From positions 69,606 to 133,605 of the forward strand of contig MFPR01000028.1 in assembly GCA_001784175.1 (NCBI GenBank): DNA of 64,000 bases, written 5' to 3'. This DNA is from Candidatus Lindowbacteria bacterium RIFCSPLOWO2_12_FULL_62_27. GTDB lineage: Bacteria > Lindowbacteria > 2-12-FULL-62-27. A program made the translations under genes and the position numbers. A model generated the notes under the pieces. That model was not told where the DNA came from and did no database searches. It worked only from the letters and a program-made list of their open reading frames with translations. Below, one piece after another: positions 59,043 through 64,000 of the stretch. Every line of letters begins with the position of its first letter. The first letter of the stretch is position 1.

Positions 59043-60527
59043 GTGAGCACCCTGCCCCGGCATCCGCGCCTTTACGAAATCAACACCCGCGTCTGGCTGC
59101 GCGAGAATCGCTGGAAAACCCTGGCGGACGTGCCCGACCCGGTGGTCGACGCGTGGGCCGGCCGGTTCGACATCGTCTGGCTCATGGGCGTGTGGTGGCC
59201 GAGCGTCAAGGGGCGGCAACTGGCGCAGACGCATCAGGGCCTGGCCGCGGAATTTCGGGCGGCGCTCCCGGACGTGACGCCGGAAGACGTGGTGTCGTCC
59301 CCGTACGCAGTGAAGGACTACCTCGTCAGCCCGGCGCTCGGCGGCGACGACGCGCTGGCGGATCTTCGGCGGCGGATGAAGCAGCGGGGACTCAGGCTTA
59401 TGGTGGACCTCGTGCCGAATCACGTGGCGCGCGACCATCCCTGGGTTTCGTCCCACCCCGACCGATTCGTGTCGGGAACGGCCTCCGATCTTGCGCGGGA
59501 GCCTCAGAATTTTTTCAAAGTCAAAACGTCGGCCGGCATGAAAATCCTCGCGCACGGCCGCGATCCCTATTTCGACGGCTGGCAGGACACGGTTCAAATC
59601 AACATCTTCTCGGCGCCCATGCGCAAGGCCATGACGCAGCTCCTGCTCAAGCTCGCCGCCTGCTCCGACGGCGTCCGGTGCGACATGGCCATGCTGCTTC
59701 TCAATCAGGTGTTCAAGAATACATGGAAAAACAAGGTGTCGGACATTCCGCCGACGGAATTCTGGAGCGACGCGGTTTCGGCGGTCAAGGCAAAATTCCC
59801 CGACTTCATCTTCCTCGCCGAAGCCTACTGGGACATGGAGGCGGAATTGCAGGGCCTCGGGTTCGATTTCACCTACGACAAAAAATTGTATGACCTCCTT
59901 CGCAAGGGTGAGGCGTCGCACATCCGGCAGCATCTCAAGGCCGCCGCGGCCTATCAGAGCCGGTCGGCGCGGATGATTGAAAATCACGACGAACTGCGCG
60001 CCGCCGCCGTGTTCGAGGGAGATCGCGCCCGCGCTGCCGCCCTGCTGACCTTCGGCGCGCCGGGCATGCGGTTTTTTCACGAGGGACAGTTCGACGGCCG
60101 GCGGATCAAGGTCCCGGTCCAGCTTCGCCGGCGCCGGGAGGAATCGGCGGACCGGCCGACGCAGGAGTTTTACGGGCGCCTGGTCGCTGAACTCTCCGCC
60201 GATTCGCTCAAGAACGGCGAGGGGCGGATGCTCGAGAGCCTTCAGACGTGGAACGAGAATTCCAGTCACCAGCGAATCTTTGCGTTCTGGTGGCAGGACG
60301 GCGATCGTGGCCGGCTGGCGGTCGTCAATTACGCGCCAGATCCGTCCCAGGCGTATGTGAAAATACCGCTTCCCGCTTCGTCAGGCCGGTCGGCCCGGTT
60401 CAAAGATATGTTGAGCGACCGGTCCTACGATCGAAACGTGGAGGAGGTCCGGACCCGCGGGATGTATTTCGCCATGACGGGATACGATGTGCATCTGTTC
60501 GAGGTCGGGCGGAATGCGGCGCCTTGA
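59043..60527 (+). CDS. GH13 alpha-amylase family glycosidase
   Basis: A 494-residue alpha-amylase-superfamily enzyme. The four conserved regions are visible: VDLVPNHVARDHPWV (I), GVRCDMAML with the nucleophile aspartate (II), FLAEAYWDME with the acid/base glutamate (III) and RMIENHDE with the stabilising aspartate (IV). No signal peptide is seen, so it is probably cytoplasmic and acts on glycogen- or trehalose-type glucans. Start GTG 59043, five bases after the previous stop. Confidence 0.9.
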   Translation: MSTLPRHPRLYEINTRVWLRENRWKTLADVPDPVVDAWAGRFDIVWLMGVWWPSVKGRQLAQTHQGLAAEFRAALPDVTPEDVVSSPYAVKDYLVSPALGGDDALADLRRRMKQRGLRLMVDLVPNHVARDHPWVSSHPDRFVSGTASDLAREPQNFFKVKTSAGMKILAHGRDPYFDGWQDTVQINIFSAPMRKAMTQLLLKLAACSDGVRCDMAMLLLNQVFKNTWKNKVSDIPPTEFWSDAVSAVKAKFPDFIFLAEAYWDMEAELQGLGFDFTYDKKLYDLLRKGEASHIRQHLKAAAAYQSRSARMIENHDELRAAAVFEGDRARAAALLTFGAPGMRFFHEGQFDGRRIKVPVQLRRRREESADRPTQEFYGRLVAELSADSLKNGEGRMLESLQTWNENSSHQRIFAFWWQDGDRGRLAVVNYAPDPSQAYVKIPLPASSGRSARFKDMLSDRSYDRNVEEVRTRGMYFAMTGYDVHLFEVGRNAAP

Positions 60528-60564
60528 CGCCCGCCGCATGCTGGGATAAACTTCGGTCACTCTG

Positions 60565-60924
60565 ATGGAGACGACACTCACGCAACCGGTCGAAAAAATG
60601 GCGCCCATGTCGCCCGGAGACGGAAAAAGCGTCCGGAAGAAAAAGCCCAAGCAGATCGCTTACATCATGGAGAACTGCACCGGCTGTTCCGGCGCGCCCG
60701 CCTGCATCCAGTACTGCCCCATCGATACCTGCATGTACTGGGTCCCGGACCGGGACCATCCGCCGTTCGGCACCATCCGCGTCGATCCCAACCTCTGCAT
60801 CGGATGCAAAAAATGCACGACCCAGGGGCCCAACGACACCTTCCTCGAAGGCTGCCCGTGGGACGCCATCGTTATGCTCCCCTCCGAAGAATATGAGGCC
60901 CGGTTCGGGACGGTGAAACCGTGA
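60565..60924 (+). CDS. 4Fe-4S ferredoxin-type protein
   Basis: A 119-residue protein with two cluster-binding sets: CTGCSGAPACIQYCP (CxxC with a longer spacer, then CP) and CIGCKKC...GCPW. A basic N-terminal extension of about 28 residues precedes the ferredoxin fold. Electron carrier; partner unknown. The stop overlaps the next start by 4 bases. Confidence 0.9.
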   Translation: METTLTQPVEKMAPMSPGDGKSVRKKKPKQIAYIMENCTGCSGAPACIQYCPIDTCMYWVPDRDHPPFGTIRVDPNLCIGCKKCTTQGPNDTFLEGCPWDAIVMLPSEEYEARFGTVKP

Positions 60925-61547
60925 GAGCGTCCACTTTTCTGTGTGCGAGTTTGTTTCTGTTCGGAACCGTAATATCGCTTCGAGCAGAAGAGGCGTCCGG
61001 CCCGGCATCCGTCGAGGAGGTTTGGCAGGGCATGGATCAGGGCATGAACACGCTGAAGGTCGACGTCAAGAAGCGCGATTTTTCGCGCATCAAGGAGGTC
61101 GTTTCCAAAATCAATCAGCTCGCAAGATGGCTGGTCGATCATCCCAAATCGCCCGACCCGGCCTATGTCAAATACCTGCAGGGCGTCGAAGCGCATGTAA
61201 AAATGTACGCGGAAACCCTGGACCGCGAGGCGGGGAGGAACAACGGGCCCAACGCCGACTATGCCCTGAGGCTGCTCGGCCAGCAGGTGGACAACATTCG
61301 AAACAGTTACAACAGGGTTCCGGAGCCGAAACCGGAAACAGTTCCGGCGCCGGTCGCGGCGGCGACGGAACCTGCGCGGGCCGATACGGAATCCAAATCT
61401 TCGGATACGGCGCCGGCTTCGGACACGAAACCCGTGGCCGCCCCTGACACAAAGACGGCAGCGCCGCCCGCTCCGGTCGAAAAACCAAAAGCAACCGCGC
61501 CTCGCGACACCGCACCCAAACCGGCACCCGCTAAAAAGAAAAAATAA
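60921..61547 (+). CDS. Exported helical protein with Ala/Pro/Lys-rich tail
   Basis: A 208-residue protein. The signal peptide (FLCASLFLFGTVISLRAEE) is followed by a helical domain (VEEVWQGMDQGMNTLKVDVKKRDFSRIKEVVSKINQLARWLVDH) reminiscent of cytochrome-c'-like four-helix bundles but lacking CxxCH. The last 75 residues are low-complexity APKPT. Overlaps the ferredoxin gene by 4 bases. Confidence 0.65.
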   Translation: MRASTFLCASLFLFGTVISLRAEEASGPASVEEVWQGMDQGMNTLKVDVKKRDFSRIKEVVSKINQLARWLVDHPKSPDPAYVKYLQGVEAHVKMYAETLDREAGRNNGPNADYALRLLGQQVDNIRNSYNRVPEPKPETVPAPVAAATEPARADTESKSSDTAPASDTKPVAAPDTKTAAPPAPVEKPKATAPRDTAPKPAPAKKKK

Positions 61548-61552
61548 CGGCG

Positions 61553-62794
61553 TTGGGAAATCCATTTCTGATCTCCGCCGTTTTTCTTGTTGTCCTCCTG
61601 GCGATGTCAGGATTAGCCTGGCTGGTGGTCCGCAGGCGCTCGGCTCAGGACCGCGAGGCTCTCACGGCCGCCATCGCCGATTTTGAACGCCGGGTGACGG
61701 ACTCCGTCTCGCGGGCCGCCACGGACATGGCGGCGCGGCTGGAGCAGGTGAAGGGCGACTTGCGCGCCGACCTGATTCGCGGCCTTCAGGAGGACGCCCG
61801 GCAGGCGCGGGCGGAACTCTCAGCGGCCATGTCGCAGCTCAATTCCGGATTGCAGACGAAGTTCGAATCGCTCGAGGGCCGCACCTCGCAGAATCTCGAG
61901 TCGATCCGCTCGAAGGTGGACGAGAAGCTGCAAAACATCAGCGACCAGGTCCAGCAGAAACTCGAAAAAAATATTCAGGAGGGTTTCGCGCACTTTCAAA
62001 AAGTCCAGGAACACCTCAAGGCCGCCGAGGAACAGCTTCGCAACGTCGGCACGGTCGGGCAGTCCATCAACGAGCTCAACAGCCTCCTCAAAATGCCGCA
62101 CCTGCGCGGCAGGTTCGGCGAGGCGGAACTCGGGCGCATCCTTTCCGATTTCCTCCCGGCCGACGCCTACGAGGAGCAGGTGGCGATCGTGCCCGGCTCG
62201 GCGGAGGCGGTGGACGCGGTCGTCAAGTTTCCGAACGCGAAACTGCCGATCGACAGCAAATTCAACCGCGAGCAGATCCTGCCGTTGTTTGAGACGTCCG
62301 ATCCCTCGATGTTGAACGAAGCGCGCAAGCAGCTTGCGGCGATCATCAAACAGCAGGCCCGGAGCATCAGCGAAAAATACATCCATCCCGAATACGGCAC
62401 GTCCGACCTCGCGCTCATGTTTCTTCCGAGCGAGACGATTTATTTTGAAGTCATCCGGAATCTGGAACTCTGCGAGGCGATGCACAAGCTCAAAGTGTTT
62501 CCCGTCTCGCCCAATACGCTGGCGGTCACGCTCAAGTCGATCGCGCTCAGCTACGACTTCTACCAGTTTTCCATCGGCGTGGAAAAAACGATGGAACAGA
62601 TCCGGATGGCGCAAAAGAGCTTCGCCTTCTTCCAGAAAAAATTTGACGCCATCGGCGCCGGCCTCCAGAAAGCCCAGGAGGCCTACGGCACCGCCGCCAA
62701 CCACCTCAACCGCTACGCCGGCCGCGTAGTCCAGCTCACAGGCGAGCCGGCGCCGGAAATGCCGGAGGAGGAACCGAAAGTCCTCTCACCCTGA
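61553..62794 (+). CDS. rmuC: DNA recombination protein RmuC
   Basis: A 413-residue RmuC: N-terminal transmembrane helix (LISAVFLVVLLAMSGLAWLVV), long coiled coil (about 40-170) and the nuclease-like C-terminal domain: MPHLRGRFGEAELGRIL, KFPNAKLPIDSKFN, QARSISEKYIHPEYGTSDLALMFLPSETIY. RmuC limits rearrangements at inverted repeats, notable given the many palindromes here. Start TTG 61553. Its 3' end overlaps the convergent DUF4236 frame by 82 bases. Confidence 0.93.
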   Translation: MGNPFLISAVFLVVLLAMSGLAWLVVRRRSAQDREALTAAIADFERRVTDSVSRAATDMAARLEQVKGDLRADLIRGLQEDARQARAELSAAMSQLNSGLQTKFESLEGRTSQNLESIRSKVDEKLQNISDQVQQKLEKNIQEGFAHFQKVQEHLKAAEEQLRNVGTVGQSINELNSLLKMPHLRGRFGEAELGRILSDFLPADAYEEQVAIVPGSAEAVDAVVKFPNAKLPIDSKFNREQILPLFETSDPSMLNEARKQLAAIIKQQARSISEKYIHPEYGTSDLALMFLPSETIYFEVIRNLELCEAMHKLKVFPVSPNTLAVTLKSIALSYDFYQFSIGVEKTMEQIRMAQKSFAFFQKKFDAIGAGLQKAQEAYGTAANHLNRYAGRVVQLTGEPAPEMPEEEPKVLSP

Positions 62795-63036
62795 GATGTT
62801 TTTTCGTTCAGAGGATCGTTTGCCGGCGCTGTCGCCGGCGTCTTGCTCGACCGGAAAAAGTAGTACCAGTACAATCCCGTCCCCGGGATTCCCAGCGCGA
62901 TGTATTTGCATCCGGTGGCGGATATGCCGGTCCGGATGCCCGGAACGCCGACACTGCCGCCGATGCCGGTTTTGCTCAAATTCAGGCGGAATGGTCCCCC
63001 CGCCAGAACTTTTCTCCATCTCCAGTGCCAACCCAT
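62713..63036 (-). CDS. DUF4236-type protein
   Basis: The N-terminal 60 residues (WRKVLAGGPFRLNLSKTGIGGSVGVPGIRTGISATGCKYIALGIPGTGLYWY) fit the short DUF4236 domain. The remaining residues are low complexity and read across the end of rmuC on the other strand, so the true protein may be functionally complete by about 62840. It starts one base after the vWA-WD40 gene ends. Confidence 0.6.
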   Translation of the reverse strand: MGWHWRWRKVLAGGPFRLNLSKTGIGGSVGVPGIRTGISATGCKYIALGIPGTGLYWYYFFRSSKTPATAPANDPLNEKTSQGERTFGSSSGISGAGSPVSWTTRPA

Positions 63037-63037
63037 G

Positions 63038-64000
63038 TCAGATCACCTCCGCTTTCCGATTGGCTCGCGTCCAGCAGATGACGCGGCCGTCTTCGCCGCA
63101 GGACGCCAGTTTCTCGCCGTCCTTCGAAACCGATATGCCGCGCACGGCGCCGTCATGGCCGTCGAGCGTTCCGATTGTGCGGCCGGTCCGGACATCCCAA
63201 CAGCGGATCATCCGGTCGGCGCCGCCCGAGATAAGGAAGGCGCCGCTGGGATCAAACGCCAGCGCATGCACAGGCGCGCCAGCTGTGATTTTTACGGCGG
63301 GCTTGAAGGACGCCGCATCCCACACAAAGATCACGCCATCGTCGCCGGCCGAGGCTATCCATTTTCCGTCCGGCGAAACGTGGACCGCGTTAACGTCGTT
63401 GGTGTGGCCGTGCAGAACCGCATCGCAGGTTCGGTTGGCGATGTTCCATATACGAACGCTCATGTCCGCCGACCCTGAAACGAGCGTTCGACCGTCGGTG
63501 GAAAAAGCGACGGACAGGACCTTGCGCCGGTGGCCTTCGAGGCAGGCTGCCGAGGACTGCGCCGCTACGTCCCAGACAATGATGTCTCGTTTGCCCAGGC
63601 CGAGGGCGATATATTTCCCACCCGGATCGGCCGCAATCGAATAGAAGCGGGTTTTTGAGTTCAGTACAAACGACTTTTCAACCTCGCCCGACCTGGAGAT
63701 GGTGTACAGCAATTTCGAAAACTCGTCCGGCAATGTCGCATCCGTATCGGCGAACTCGACAGGTGTGGCGCCCTTGGACGAAACGTGAATGTTGAACAGC
63801 AGCACGCCGCCGTCCTTGCTCGCGAGGTTCTTGAGCGCGTTGGCGGGGCTCGTCGGATCGCCGTCCGTCGCCTCTCCGTCCGTGATGTTGATCACGATGG
63901 TGGAAAGCCGTTCGGATGCTGGGCGATCCACTCGGTCAGCACTCGCTCGGCCTGCGTCAGCGCCTGGCACATGGGCGTGCCGCCGTTGGCGACCGCGTCA
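63038..64000 (-). pseudogene. vWA-WD40 repeat protein, frameshifted and cut by the window edge
   Basis: Two domains in order: a von Willebrand A domain (DAVANGGTPMCQALTQA... then TIVINITDGEATDGDP) and at least six WD40 blades (GHRRKVLSVAFSTDGRTLVSGSADMSVRIWNI and repeats, to GHDGAVRGISVSKDGEKLASCGEDGRVICW). Near 63900 the two parts are in different frames: the upstream frame reads HPNGFPP and stops, whereas one added C in the run before ACCATCGTG restores HPNGFPTIVINITDG. This is a 1-base deletion or an assembly error. The 5' end lies beyond base 64000. Confidence 0.75.

Overview
The window is GC-rich bacterial chromosome. Flagellar stator genes (motA/motB), signal peptides, outer-membrane-type proteins, RmuC, UbiE and a MAF-type glycosyltransferase point to a Gram-negative, probably flagellated environmental bacterium. 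I cannot name the phylum from sequence alone. Neither tRNA gene encodes its CCA end, and a CCA-adding-type nucleotidyltransferase gene is present.

Left edge (1-8739). A leftward type I restriction locus has hsdR (running off the edge) and hsdS. A REP-associated tyrosine transposase gene overlaps hsdS, and a 5'-truncated DUF1016 nuclease is joined out of frame to a MazG-like gene. No hsdM is seen. Rightward genes follow: a DIP1984-like protein, an unknown protein and a membrane-anchored AAA+ ATPase.

Genomic island (8749-29441). A 46-bp copy of the 3' part of tRNA-Pro(UGG) at 8749-8794 repeats the intact tRNA gene at 29396-29469. A tyrosine integrase lies next to the tRNA, and a 22-bp repeat with two integrase-arm-like sites occurs inside both ends. 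From left to right the roughly 20.6-kb island holds: a nucleotidyltransferase/winged-helix pair; a second integrase with an excisionase-like gene; tandem DnaA boxes and a replisome-organizer-like gene; a phage-like divergent control region with an XRE repressor; a leftward cluster of DprA-like, NYN, truncated DUF4062, TPR/membrane, Eco57I-type methyltransferase and PLD-SNF2 helicase genes; a structured RNA-like element ahead of two small genes; a palindrome-rich non-coding stretch; a LexA-like/Y-family polymerase pair; SRAP; a terminase-like remnant; and the integrase. The helicase-methyltransferase cluster is the best candidate for an undescribed defence system.

Right of the tRNA (29529-42256). 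There is a metallophosphoesterase, a SLOG-like fusion protein with a possible effector domain, a methyltransferase, tRNA-Arg(GCG), a four-gene molybdenum hydroxylase operon (xdhC-like, large, 2Fe-2S and FAD subunits), a retropepsin-like protein, motAB, an M42 peptidase, a zinc alcohol dehydrogenase and a CBM9-like secreted protein.

Right end (42356-64000). There is a MAF glycosyltransferase, a PIN toxin/antitoxin pair, a second copy of the RNA-like element before an unknown gene, two large secreted proteins (one collagen-like), a VanZ-like membrane protein, ilvB-ubiE, a run of envelope and housekeeping genes (TPR, PASTA, XerC/D, CCA transferase, GH13 amylase, ferredoxin, RmuC), and a frameshifted vWA-WD40 gene at the edge. 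Short perfect palindromes recur both between genes and, in frame, inside several genes.
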